Below the pieces are notes generated by a model. The model was not told where the DNA came from. It ran no database searches and saw only the letters and a program-made list of their open reading frames with translations. Position numbers and translations under genes: made by a program. Shown here one piece after another: positions 42,227-50,235 of a stretch of DNA of 57,873 bases. The DNA is from UBA1227 sp045642705 (GTDB lineage: Bacteria; Bacillota; Clostridia; Oscillospirales; Acutalibacteraceae). Each line of letters opens with the position of its first letter. Position 1 is the stretch's first letter. The stretch lies in contig JAZUJK010000025.1 in assembly GCA_045642705.1 (NCBI GenBank), positions 1 to 57,873 on the forward strand, written 5' to 3'.

Positions 42227-42281
42227 TTGAGAAAGTTTTTCTTTCTCAATGCCGATTTTTGATACAAAACATCGATTTTGT
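42227..42281 (-). promoter_or_regulatory. Conserved minor-pilin leader element, copy B
   Basis: Read on the minus strand: TACAAAATCGATGTTTTGT, identical over 19 bases to copy A, then 14 bases, then hairpin TTGAGAAAG-AAAAA-CTTTCTCAA. The second hairpin keeps its place but not its sequence, which suggests structure is conserved. It ends 61 bases before the PilX-like start. Confidence 0.6.
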
Positions 42282-42403
42282 ACAATAAATAGGGGGCTCG
42301 TAGGGAGGAGGTTCACTGTTTGTTCATAGTCTTACAAAATGTATAAAATGTTAAGAAACTTTTAACGTTTAATAATTTGGAACAGTTATTTTTAGGGGTA
42401 GAA

Positions 42404-42432
42404 TTGACAAAGATTTTCTATATTAGTAAAAT
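42404..42432 (+). promoter_or_regulatory. Promoter of the signal peptidase gene
   Basis: TTGACA (42404-42409), 17 bases, TAAAAT (42427-42432). Confidence 0.65.
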
Positions 42433-42521
42433 TAATGTGAGATATTATTTATAAATGTAATTTTTGGTTATTATTGATAACTTTTACTTGCTAAATTTGT
42501 AAACTTTGAGGAGGTGAGCAG

Positions 42522-43295
42522 ATGCATTTAAGTTATGGTACTAAGCGTGTTCTTGATATTCTAAATACAATCATTGACTGGTTCCTCGCAATAATTCTGC
42601 TCATCAACTTGTATAATTTGGCGATGAGAAATATAAGGCATATCGAGATGCCGATGCTCGGCGGATGGGGATACGCGGTAGTCGTATCCGGTTCGATGGA
42701 GCCGGCCATATCGGTAAACGACGTGGTCTTTATCAAGGCGCAGCCGTCATATGGCCGGGGTGATGTGATCACCTTCATCGACCAGGATTCGCCGAGCAAG
42801 GCCCTTGTAACTCATAGAATCGCCCGCGTGGAAAAGGACGGGTTCGTTACCAAGGGCGATGCCAACAATACAGAGGACCATGGATTTGTAAAACTTTCTG
42901 ATGTACAGGGCAAGGTAAAATATGTACTCCCATATGTTGGTGCAACATTACTTATTGCGCAGACACCGAGAGGCGTATTGTTACTCATACTTCTTGCACT
43001 TTTGTTTATCGAACTTCCATATCGTATTAGGACAAGATATAAGAAAGCTTCTCCTGAGCGAATCGAAGAGATAAAGGATAAACTTACAGGTGGTAAGGAA
43101 GTTAAGAAATTCACACCTGACCTCTATATGGAGGAAAATGACGGAACATATAAGGCTCCTGAGAAGACCAAGAAACAAAAGGACTTTGAGAAGGAACTTG
43201 ATCGTCGCTGGCACAAGAAGATGAAGTATAAAGTATATGTACCGGACGAGAAACACTGGGATATATCCTTGGATGATTACAATAAGAAGAATTAA
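42522..43295 (+). CDS. sipW: Signal peptidase I, SipW (ER/archaeal) type
   Basis: 257 residues. S26B family: catalytic Ser58 in VVSGSMEPAI and His98 in ALVTHRI in place of the Lys of ordinary signal peptidases. GDAN and the following Asp complete the triad region. Membrane helices lie at about 18-38 and 150-165. A 90-residue charged cytoplasmic tail follows and is unusual. In Bacillus, SipW cuts biofilm proteins; here it lies next to pilin genes, but pilins need PilD, so its substrates may be other exported proteins. RBS GAGGAGGTGAG before ATG 42522. Confidence 0.9.
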   Translation: MHLSYGTKRVLDILNTIIDWFLAIILLINLYNLAMRNIRHIEMPMLGGWGYAVVVSGSMEPAISVNDVVFIKAQPSYGRGDVITFIDQDSPSKALVTHRIARVEKDGFVTKGDANNTEDHGFVKLSDVQGKVKYVLPYVGATLLIAQTPRGVLLLILLALLFIELPYRIRTRYKKASPERIEEIKDKLTGGKEVKKFTPDLYMEENDGTYKAPEKTKKQKDFEKELDRRWHKKMKYKVYVPDEKHWDISLDDYNKKN

Positions 43296-43309
43296 TTACA
43301 TATTATTTG

Positions 43310-43338
43310 TTGACATTGCCTACTTGGAGTGATAGAAT
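43310..43338 (+). promoter_or_regulatory. Promoter of the T-box operon
   Basis: TTGACA (43310-43315), 17 bases, TAGAAT (43333-43338). Confidence 0.75.
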
Positions 43339-43344
43339 TTGTGC

Positions 43345-43626
43345 ATAATATTTAATAATAATATTAAAGGCGATGACGAAGACGGTTTTGAGGATTGCTT
43401 ACAGAGAGCTGACGGTTGCTGCAAGTCAGTAGCGAGAATCAAGGGACCTATCACTTCAACAGCTGAATGCCTGAACGGATATCTCAGTAGGGTGTTACGT
43501 GAAAGCTACGTTAGTGCGAAGGGATTGTTAGATCCTAGAGGGGTACGAGTGTAACTCGTGCAATTTGAGTGGTACCGCGGATTTTATTCGTCTCAAAGTA
43601 ACGGGAGTTACTTTGAGATTTTTTGT
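43345..43626 (+). promoter_or_regulatory. T-box riboswitch, probable isoleucine specifier
   Basis: A tRNA-sensing leader. Stem I opens with GCGATGACGAAGAC, has the AGAGAGC distal motif, and on its 3' side reads GAGA-ATC-AAGGGACC. In known T-boxes the specifier codon sits at this place before A-GGGA, which gives ATC (43438-43440), isoleucine. The T-box consensus GAGTGGTACCGCGGA (43567-43581) has the TGGT bulge that pairs with the tRNA NCCA end; T fits discriminator A73 of tRNA-Ile. A terminator, TCTCAAAGTAAC/GTTACTTTGAGA plus T-run, is at 43591-43625. Uncharged tRNA would favour read-through. The class is certain; the codon is likely but should be confirmed by folding. Confidence 0.9.
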
Positions 43627-43643
43627 TTTAGGAGGCATTTGTT

Positions 43644-45911
43644 TTGGCTACTAATACTAAGCAGGAAATATTGGAAATAGTTGAGCGTATCAAGGCGATG
43701 CGCGACATTTGTGGTTTTACTACCGCGGAAATGGCTGAGAAAACCGAACTGACTGAGGAAAAGTATATTGAGTACGAGTCAGGCACGGTTGATTTGCCAT
43801 TTACGTTTGTGCACAAATGCGCGCTTGCATTCAATATTGGTATCGCCGACTTGCTTGAGGGCCAGAGCGCACGTCTGTCAACTTATACAGTTACAAGACG
43901 TAACGCGGGTCTTGTAACTGCAAAAGAGGACGGCATTACAATCCAGAACCTCGCTGCAATGTTCAAGGACAAGCTTGCAGATCCATATTTCTGTGTATAT
44001 GAATATGATGAGAGCTTGCAGGACAAGCCAATGAAGCTTGTTGAACATGCAGGCCATGAATTTAACTTTGTAATCAAGGGTGCGCTCCGAGTACAAGTCG
44101 GCGAGCACATTGAAACACTTCATTCAGGTGATTCAATTTATTTCAAATCATCAATACCTCATGGTGAACTTGCTGTTGAGGGTTCTCCTTGTAAATTCCT
44201 TTCAATCGTCCTAAATGGTGAGGCTGACAAGGAAGAGGCATTCAAGGAGCAGAGCATCCGCCGTGCAAAGCAGTCATCTAAGATTGTTGCTGAGAAGTTC
44301 ATCGAGACTGTTGAGGACGAGAATGGTACTCTCCAGAAGATTGAGTTCCATGATGAAGATAAATTTAATTTCGCATTTGATATTATCGATGAGATTGCAG
44401 AGAAGAGACCTGAGAAGGTTGCTATGATCCATCTTGATAAAAATAAGAATGAGACCAAGTTCACATTCCGTGACCTCCGTCTCATGTCTTCCCAGGCTGC
44501 TAACTATTTCACTTCTCTTGGTATCAAGAAGGGTGACAAGGTAATGCTTGTTCTAAAGCGCCACTATGAGTTCTGGATTGCAGTACTTGGTCTCCACAAG
44601 ATTGGTGCCATCGTAATTCCAGCAACACATCAGTTAAAGGACCATGACTTTGAATATAGATTTAATGCAGCAGGGGTCAAGGCTATCGTCTGCACCGCAG
44701 ATGATATGACACCTGAGCATGTAGAGTCAGCTGCCAAGAATTCTCCAACACTGGAGTACAAGATCTTGGTAGGTGACCACAGAGAAGGCTGGCATAACTT
44801 TGACGACGAATATAAACTATTCAGCCGTAGATTTGTCCGCACAGCAGATTCTCCTTGTGGCAATGACCCTATGATTATGTTCTTCACATCAGGAACATCG
44901 GGCTATCCTAAGATGGCTCTTCACTCATACAAGTATCCACTTGGACATTTCCACACTGCAAAATATTGGCACTGTGTAAGATCCAGTGGCGTGCATCTTA
45001 CAATTTCAGACACAGGCTGGGCCAAGTCCCTATGGGGCAAGCTCTATGGCCAGTGGCTGTATGAGGGCGCAATTTTCGTATATGACTTTGATAGATTTGA
45101 CGCAGCAGAGATTCTTCCTCTGTTTGCTAAGTATCAGATAACAACATTCTGCGCACCTCCAACTATGTACCGCTTGCTTATCAAGCAGGACCTCTCCAAG
45201 TATGACCTCTCATCAATTGAGCATGCTACAATTGCTGGTGAGGCACTTAACCCGGAGGTATTCTACCAGTTCAAGAAGGCAACAGGCCTCGAGCTCATGG
45301 AAGGTTTCGGCCAGACAGAGACAACACTTACAATTGCCAACCTCGTTGGTATGTCACCAAAGCCTGGTTCAATGGGCAAGCCTGTACCACTATATGATAT
45401 TCATCTACTTGATCCAGACGGCAAAGAAGTTGGCGTCGGTGAGAATGGTGAAATCTGTATCAAGACTTCTAAGAATGTTCCTTGTGGCTTGTTCCTCGGA
45501 TATTACCATGACGATGAGAAGACCAAGGAAGTATGGCACAATGGTTATTATCACACAGGCGATGTCGCTTGGCGTGATGAGGATGGTTACTATTGGTATG
45601 TATCCCGTGTTGACGATGTAATCAAGTCATCCGGATACAGAATTGGACCATTCGAAATAGAGAATGTAATTATGGAACTTCCATATGTTCTCGAGTGCGG
45701 CGTATCCGCAGCACCGGATGAAGTTCGTGGCCAGGTAGTTAAGGCCTCAATCGTTCTGGTTGACGGCACAGAGCCAAGCGACGAGCTCAAGAAGGAAATT
45801 CAGAATTATGTTAAGCAGAAGACAGCTCCATATAAGTATCCACGAATTGTTGAGTTCAAGAAGGAACTTCCTAAGACAATAAGTGGTAAGATTATCAGAA
45901 AAGAGCTGTAA
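43644..45911 (+). CDS. HTH-cupin-acyl-CoA synthetase fusion (AMP-forming)
   Basis: 755 residues from TTG 43644, AGGAGG 8 bases before. Three modules. Residues about 8-65: an XRE/lambda-repressor-type helix-turn-helix (FTTAEMAEKTELTEEKYIEY). Residues about 105-195: a cupin (HAGHEFNFVIKGALRVQVG, SGDSIYFKSSIPHG). Residues about 215-755: an AMP-forming acyl-CoA synthetase with FFTSGTSGYPKMALHS, EGFGQTETT, YHTGDVAWRDEDGYY and the catalytic Lys motif KTISGKIIRKEL. The ligase part is closest to the medium-chain/branched acyl-CoA (ACSM-like) branch. It would make acyl-CoA from a free acid, ATP and CoA. Why a regulator-like head is fused is unknown. First gene of the T-box operon. Confidence 0.85.
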   Translation: MATNTKQEILEIVERIKAMRDICGFTTAEMAEKTELTEEKYIEYESGTVDLPFTFVHKCALAFNIGIADLLEGQSARLSTYTVTRRNAGLVTAKEDGITIQNLAAMFKDKLADPYFCVYEYDESLQDKPMKLVEHAGHEFNFVIKGALRVQVGEHIETLHSGDSIYFKSSIPHGELAVEGSPCKFLSIVLNGEADKEEAFKEQSIRRAKQSSKIVAEKFIETVEDENGTLQKIEFHDEDKFNFAFDIIDEIAEKRPEKVAMIHLDKNKNETKFTFRDLRLMSSQAANYFTSLGIKKGDKVMLVLKRHYEFWIAVLGLHKIGAIVIPATHQLKDHDFEYRFNAAGVKAIVCTADDMTPEHVESAAKNSPTLEYKILVGDHREGWHNFDDEYKLFSRRFVRTADSPCGNDPMIMFFTSGTSGYPKMALHSYKYPLGHFHTAKYWHCVRSSGVHLTISDTGWAKSLWGKLYGQWLYEGAIFVYDFDRFDAAEILPLFAKYQITTFCAPPTMYRLLIKQDLSKYDLSSIEHATIAGEALNPEVFYQFKKATGLELMEGFGQTETTLTIANLVGMSPKPGSMGKPVPLYDIHLLDPDGKEVGVGENGEICIKTSKNVPCGLFLGYYHDDEKTKEVWHNGYYHTGDVAWRDEDGYYWYVSRVDDVIKSSGYRIGPFEIENVIMELPYVLECGVSAAPDEVRGQVVKASIVLVDGTEPSDELKKEIQNYVKQKTAPYKYPRIVEFKKELPKTISGKIIRKEL

Positions 45912-45912
45912 T

Positions 45913-46566
45913 ATGAAGAGAGTGACACTGTTCGCAGGGCATTACGGCAGCGGCAAGACAAATGTCGCCATAAATTATGCCTTGCGTATAAAAGAGATGG
46001 GTGAGAATGTCACGATCGCAGATCTTGACATAGTAAACCCATATTTTAGGACCAAGGACAGTATGGCAGATCTTGACGCTGCCGGTATACCGCTCATCTG
46101 CTCGGAATATGCGGGGTCCAACGTCGACTTCCCAGCCTTGCCTGGCGACGTTTATTCTCTGTTTGACAACAGAGAACAATACGCCGTCCTAGACATAGGA
46201 GGCGACGACCGTGGCGCATATGCCCTCGGCAGATATCGCGAGGCTATACTCAAAGAAGACAACTTTGATATGCTCTTGGTTATCAATAAGTACAGACCTC
46301 TGACCAAGACTCCAGAACTCTGTTATCAGGTGGTAAAGGAGATAGAGGAGGCCGCTGGAATTCCATTTACAGGAATTGTAAATAATTCCAATATTGGAGA
46401 CGAGACCACATGGGATGATGTTGTGAAATCATTCCCATATGCAGAGGAAGTAAGTAGGCTGACAGGCCTTCCAATTGTCATGACGACAGTCAAGGCAGGA
46501 CTTCCTGGCATAGAGGGCGACGTCGTACAAATCAAACTACAGAAAAAGATCTTCGAGGAGGATTGA
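45913..46566 (+). CDS. P-loop ATPase of the CobQ/MinD type
   Basis: 217 residues, starting one base after the previous stop. Walker A is GHYGSGKTN near residue 9, followed by TIADLDIVNPYFRTK, where MinD-like proteins carry the switch Asp, and a Walker B-like region AVLDIGGDDRGA. An NKYRPLTKTPE stretch could be the base-recognition segment. Relatives sit next to 2-oxoacid:ferredoxin oxidoreductase genes in Clostridia, but their role is unknown. A maturation or assembly factor for the iron-sulfur enzyme is possible; inference. Confidence 0.7.
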   Translation: MKRVTLFAGHYGSGKTNVAINYALRIKEMGENVTIADLDIVNPYFRTKDSMADLDAAGIPLICSEYAGSNVDFPALPGDVYSLFDNREQYAVLDIGGDDRGAYALGRYREAILKEDNFDMLLVINKYRPLTKTPELCYQVVKEIEEAAGIPFTGIVNNSNIGDETTWDDVVKSFPYAEEVSRLTGLPIVMTTVKAGLPGIEGDVVQIKLQKKIFEED

Positions 46567-46569
46567 CAT

Positions 46570-46776
46570 ATGGCAAAACTTGAATTTAAAACAGACGTAT
46601 GTAAGGGCTGTGGCCTATGTGTTGAAGCTTGTCCTAAGGGCATCATTGCTCTTGATGAGGAAAAACTCAATGCCAAGGGTCATCATCCTGCAACATGCGT
46701 AGACATCGACGCATGCGTTGGTTGCGCATCCTGCGCAATCATGTGTCCAGATTGTGTAATTACAGTAGAGAGGTGA
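46570..46776 (+). CDS. 2[4Fe-4S] ferredoxin, delta subunit of the 2-oxoacid oxidoreductase
   Basis: 68 residues with two cluster motifs, CKGCGLCVEACPKG and CVGCASCAIMCPDC, each of the CxxCxxCxxxCP type. It carries electrons between the TPP site and free ferredoxin. It lies directly upstream of the alpha, beta and gamma genes in delta-alpha-beta-gamma order, seen in KorDABC/VorDABC enzymes. Start ATG 46570 follows the ATPase stop by 3 bases. Confidence 0.9.
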   Translation: MAKLEFKTDVCKGCGLCVEACPKGIIALDEEKLNAKGHHPATCVDIDACVGCASCAIMCPDCVITVER

Positions 46777-46782
46777 TAAGAA

Positions 46783-47850
46783 GTGGCAGATAAGGTTTTA
46801 ATGAAAGGTAACGAAGCAATAGCTGAGGCAGCTATCAAGGCTGGTTGCAGACATTACTTTGGTTACCCAATCACACCACAAACCGAAGTTGCAGCTTATA
46901 TGTCTAAGCGTATGCCTAAGATCGGTGGCACATTCCTTCAGGCAGAGTCTGAGATTGCAGCTATCAACATGGTAATTGGTGTATCATCAACAGGTAAGAG
47001 AGTTATGACTTCCTCTTCATCACCTGGAATTTCACTAAAGTCAGAGGGTATCTCATACCTTGCAGGTTGTGACCTTCCAGCACTTGTTGTAAACGTACAG
47101 CGTGGCGGCCCTGGCCTCGGTGGCATTCAGCCATCTCAGTCAGACTATTGGCAGTCAACCAAGGGCGGCGGACACGGCGACTATCATAATATCGTACTTG
47201 CACCTGCATCTGTTCAGGAGATGGCAAGCCTTACAATCAAGGGTTTTGAACTCGCTGATAAGTATGGCATGGTAGCAATGATTTTAGCTGACGGTACAAT
47301 GGGCCAGATGATGGAACCAGTTGCTATCGACGACATCGAAATCAAGACAGTAGATAAGCCATGGGCACTTACAGGCACAGGTTGCAAGCGCCCACACAAT
47401 ATCGTAAACTCACTTTACTTACAGCCAGATAAGCTCGAGATTAAGAACTTTGAGCGTTACGAGAAGTACAAGGCTATTGAGGAAAATGAGACAATGTATG
47501 AGGAGTATCTCATGGATGACGCAGAGGTATGCGTTGTTGCATTTGGTATCTCTGCACGTGTTGCCAAGAATGCAATCAACGCAGCACGCGAGCAGGGTAT
47601 CAAGGTAGGTATGATTAGACCTATCACACTCTGGCCATTCCCTAAGGCTCCACTCTTTGCAGCAGCAAATAAGTGCAAGGCTTTCGTAACAGTTGAGATG
47701 AATATGGGCCAGATGATTGACGACGTACGTCTTGCAATCGAGTGCAAGCGCCCAGTACTTCTCTGCAACCGTGTTGGTGGTATGATCCCAACACCAGAGG
47801 AAGTTGAAGCCAAGATTGTCGAAGCAACTAATATAGGAGGTGCAAACTAA
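46783..47850 (+). CDS. vorB: 2-oxoacid:ferredoxin oxidoreductase, alpha subunit (VorB/KorA type)
   Basis: 355 residues from GTG 46783 (AGGTGATAAG upstream). Motifs: GNEAIAEAAIKAGCRHYFGY, PITPQTEVAAYM, EAAIAAINM-type (ESEIAAINMVIG), TSSSSPGISLKSEGISY, NVQRGGPGLGG and GGGHGDYHN. These belong to the pyrimidine-binding subunit of the branched-chain 2-oxoacid (VOR) or 2-oxoglutarate (KOR) enzyme. The neighbouring branched-chain aminotransferase favours branched 2-oxoacids. The stop overlaps the start of the beta gene by one base. Confidence 0.9.
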   Translation: MADKVLMKGNEAIAEAAIKAGCRHYFGYPITPQTEVAAYMSKRMPKIGGTFLQAESEIAAINMVIGVSSTGKRVMTSSSSPGISLKSEGISYLAGCDLPALVVNVQRGGPGLGGIQPSQSDYWQSTKGGGHGDYHNIVLAPASVQEMASLTIKGFELADKYGMVAMILADGTMGQMMEPVAIDDIEIKTVDKPWALTGTGCKRPHNIVNSLYLQPDKLEIKNFERYEKYKAIEENETMYEEYLMDDAEVCVVAFGISARVAKNAINAAREQGIKVGMIRPITLWPFPKAPLFAAANKCKAFVTVEMNMGQMIDDVRLAIECKRPVLLCNRVGGMIPTPEEVEAKIVEATNIGGAN

Positions 47851-48602
47851 TGGCAGTAGTATTTGATAAGACAAAAGTACTCACAGATGCACCACTTCAC
47901 TATTGTCCTGGTTGCACACATGGTATTATTCATAGACTTGTTGCAGAAGTTATTGAAGAACTCGGAGTAGAGGGTGACACAATCGGTGTTGCATCAGTAG
48001 GTTGTTCAGTTATGGCATATGACTATTTCAACCTTGACTTCGTACAGGCTGCGCACGGCCGTGCACCAGCCGTTGCAACAGGCGTTAAGCGTTCAGACCC
48101 TAGCAAGGTAGTATTCACATATCAGGGCGACGGCGACCTCGCTGCTATCGGTACTGCAGAGACAGTACATGCTGCAGCTCGTCGCGAGAACATCACCGTC
48201 ATCTTCGTAAACAATGCTATTTACGGTATGACCGGTGGACAGATGGCGCCAACAACGCTACCTGGCATGGTAACACAGACCTCACCATACGGCCGTAATG
48301 TTGAGGCCGTAGGTTATCCTATCAAGGTCTGTGAGCTTCTTTCAAACGTTGATGGCGCAGCATATCTCGAACGTGTTGCAGTTAACAACGTAGCAAATGT
48401 TCGTAAGGCTAAGGCAGCTATCAAGCATGCCTTCCAGAACCAGATTGAAGGCAAGGGCTTCTCACTTGTTGAGATAGTTTCTACTTGTCCAACAAACTGG
48501 GGCAAGTCACCAGTAGATGCACTTAAATTTGTAGAGACTGATATGCTCCCATATTATCCTCTCGGTGTATATAAAGATATCTATGCAGAGGAGGACAAAT
48601 AA
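47850..48602 (+). CDS. 2-oxoacid:ferredoxin oxidoreductase, TPP-binding beta subunit
   Basis: 250 residues. The N-terminal LHYCPGCTHGIIHRLVAEV region supplies cluster-ligand-type cysteines, and a TPP motif GDGDLAAIG is followed by NNAIYGMTGGQMAPTT, typical of the thiamine diphosphate pocket. Together with alpha it forms the active site: 2-oxoacid + CoA + oxidised ferredoxin gives acyl-CoA + CO2 + reduced ferredoxin, which is reversible when ferredoxin is very reduced. Cotranslated with alpha and gamma (gene gaps of -1 and 0 bases). Confidence 0.9.
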   Translation: MAVVFDKTKVLTDAPLHYCPGCTHGIIHRLVAEVIEELGVEGDTIGVASVGCSVMAYDYFNLDFVQAAHGRAPAVATGVKRSDPSKVVFTYQGDGDLAAIGTAETVHAAARRENITVIFVNNAIYGMTGGQMAPTTLPGMVTQTSPYGRNVEAVGYPIKVCELLSNVDGAAYLERVAVNNVANVRKAKAAIKHAFQNQIEGKGFSLVEIVSTCPTNWGKSPVDALKFVETDMLPYYPLGVYKDIYAEEDK

Positions 48603-49133
48603 ATGAGCACACTTAAAATTCTCTATGCTGGCTTTGGTGGCCAGGGAATCCTTTTCTCAGGAAAATTCCTCGCATATGAGGGACTTATCGCTGGTAAGCA
48701 CGTATCATGGCTCCCATCATATGGTCCAGAGATGCGTGGCGGTACAGCAAACTGCTCAGTTATCATTTCAGATGAGGAGGTAGGTTCTCCAATCGTTGAC
48801 AAGCCAGACGTGCTTGTAGTTATGAACCTTCCATCTCTTGATAAGTATGAGAGCGAAGTTGTACCAGGCGGTAAAATCTTTGTTGATTCAACACTTATCG
48901 AGCGCAAAATCACACGTACAGATGTAGATGTTTTCTACATTCCTGCAACAGGTATTGCAAACGAGAAGAAGATTCCAACACTTGCCAACATGATTATCAC
49001 TGGCAAGATGCTCAAGGAAATTGGCATTTCACTTGAAAATATTGACGTAGTACTTAGCAAGATTGTATCTGCTCGTCATCAGGACCTTCTTGAGGTTAAC
49101 AAGGATGCAATCAAGACAGGCTATGAATTCTAA
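48603..49133 (+). CDS. 2-oxoacid:ferredoxin oxidoreductase, gamma subunit
   Basis: 176 residues. GFGGQGILFSGKFLAYEG at the N-terminus and SYGPEMRGGTANCSVIISDE are the signatures of the gamma (CoA-binding) subunit. It starts directly after the beta stop codon. It completes the four-subunit enzyme with 46570-48602. Confidence 0.92.
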   Translation: MSTLKILYAGFGGQGILFSGKFLAYEGLIAGKHVSWLPSYGPEMRGGTANCSVIISDEEVGSPIVDKPDVLVVMNLPSLDKYESEVVPGGKIFVDSTLIERKITRTDVDVFYIPATGIANEKKIPTLANMIITGKMLKEIGISLENIDVVLSKIVSARHQDLLEVNKDAIKTGYEF

Positions 49134-49149
49134 TAAGGAGAGATAGAAA

Positions 49150-50214
49150 ATGGATATTAGAATTGAACTTACAAACTCACCTAAGGCAAAACCTGCTGAT
49201 GAAAGCAAGCTTGGTTTTGGCCAGATCTTCTCAGATCACATGTTCATCTGTGATTATGACAATGGTCAGTGGCACGATGCCCGCATCGTACCATTTGAGA
49301 ACCTCAGTTATAGCCCAGCAACAGCAGTTTTCCACTATGGTTGCGAAATATTTGAAGGCCTCAAGGCATATAGAACAGTTTCAGGCAACATTCAGCTCTT
49401 CCGTCCAATCGAGAACGTAAAGAGAATGAATGATTCAGCAGAGCGTCTCTGCCTTCCACAGATGGCTGAGAACGATATGCTTGATGCAATCAAGAAGTTC
49501 GTTGAGGTTGAAAAGGATTGGGTTCCACATTCAGAGGGAACATCACTTTACATCCGCCCATTCCTTCTTGGCGTAGATGAGACACTTGGTGTACATACAA
49601 TCAAGAAGGCACAGTTCATCATCATCGGTTCTCCATCTGGCAGCTATTATCCAGAGGGAATCAACCCAGTTAAGATTATGATCGAGACTGAGGATGTACG
49701 TGCAGTACGTGGTGGTACTGGTTATGCTAAGTGCGGCGGTAACTATGCTGCATCAACACGTGCTGGTCACAAGGCAGAACTCCAGGGTTACTCACAGGTA
49801 CTCTGGCTTGACGGTGTTGAGCAGAAGTACATTGAGGAAGTTGGCGCTATGAACGTAATGTTCAAGATTGACGGCACAGTAGTAACACCTAAGCTCCTCG
49901 GTTCAGTACTTCCAGGTATCACAAGAAAGTCATGCATCGCACTCCTCCAGGATAAGGGTATCCCAGTAGAGGAGAGAAAGATCTCTGCAGACGAGCTCTT
50001 TGATGCTCTCCGTGCTGGCAAGCTTGAAGAAGCTTGGGGTACAGGCACAGCAGCAGTAGTATCACCAATCGGTGAGCTCTCATACAAGGGCGAGAAGTAT
50101 ACAATCAACAACTTTGAAATCGGTCCAACAACACAGTGGCTTTATGACACACTCACAGGCATGCAGTGGGGCAAGATCGAGGATACTAAGGACTGGATTG
50201 TAAAAATCGACTAA
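49150..50214 (+). CDS. ilvE: Branched-chain amino acid aminotransferase
   Basis: 354 residues, fold-type IV PLP enzyme of the longer (eukaryotic/BCAT II-like) class. Motifs: SYSPATAVFHYGCEIFEGLKAY, RPFLLGVDETLGVH, KCGGNYAASTRAGHKAE (PLP Lys in GHK), QVLWLDGVEQKYIEEVGAMN, and GTGTAAVVSPIGEL near the C-terminus. It makes Ile, Leu or Val from the 2-oxoacid and glutamate. AAGGAGAGA lies before ATG 49150, 16 bases after the gamma gene. It is the last step if the operon runs as an anabolic route. Confidence 0.92.
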   Translation: MDIRIELTNSPKAKPADESKLGFGQIFSDHMFICDYDNGQWHDARIVPFENLSYSPATAVFHYGCEIFEGLKAYRTVSGNIQLFRPIENVKRMNDSAERLCLPQMAENDMLDAIKKFVEVEKDWVPHSEGTSLYIRPFLLGVDETLGVHTIKKAQFIIIGSPSGSYYPEGINPVKIMIETEDVRAVRGGTGYAKCGGNYAASTRAGHKAELQGYSQVLWLDGVEQKYIEEVGAMNVMFKIDGTVVTPKLLGSVLPGITRKSCIALLQDKGIPVEERKISADELFDALRAGKLEEAWGTGTAAVVSPIGELSYKGEKYTINNFEIGPTTQWLYDTLTGMQWGKIEDTKDWIVKID

Positions 50215-50235
50215 GACAAAATAAGGGGAATATTT

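Larger units (their letters stand above)
42166..42521. other. Divergent non-coding region between minor pilins and sipW
   Basis: No gene is seen in 356 bases. To the left it carries copy B of the leader element for the minus-strand triplet (42227-42281); to the right it carries the sipW promoter (42404-42432) and the GAGGAGGTGAG ribosome site. The rest is very AT-rich. No confident minus-strand promoter was found. Confidence 0.75.
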
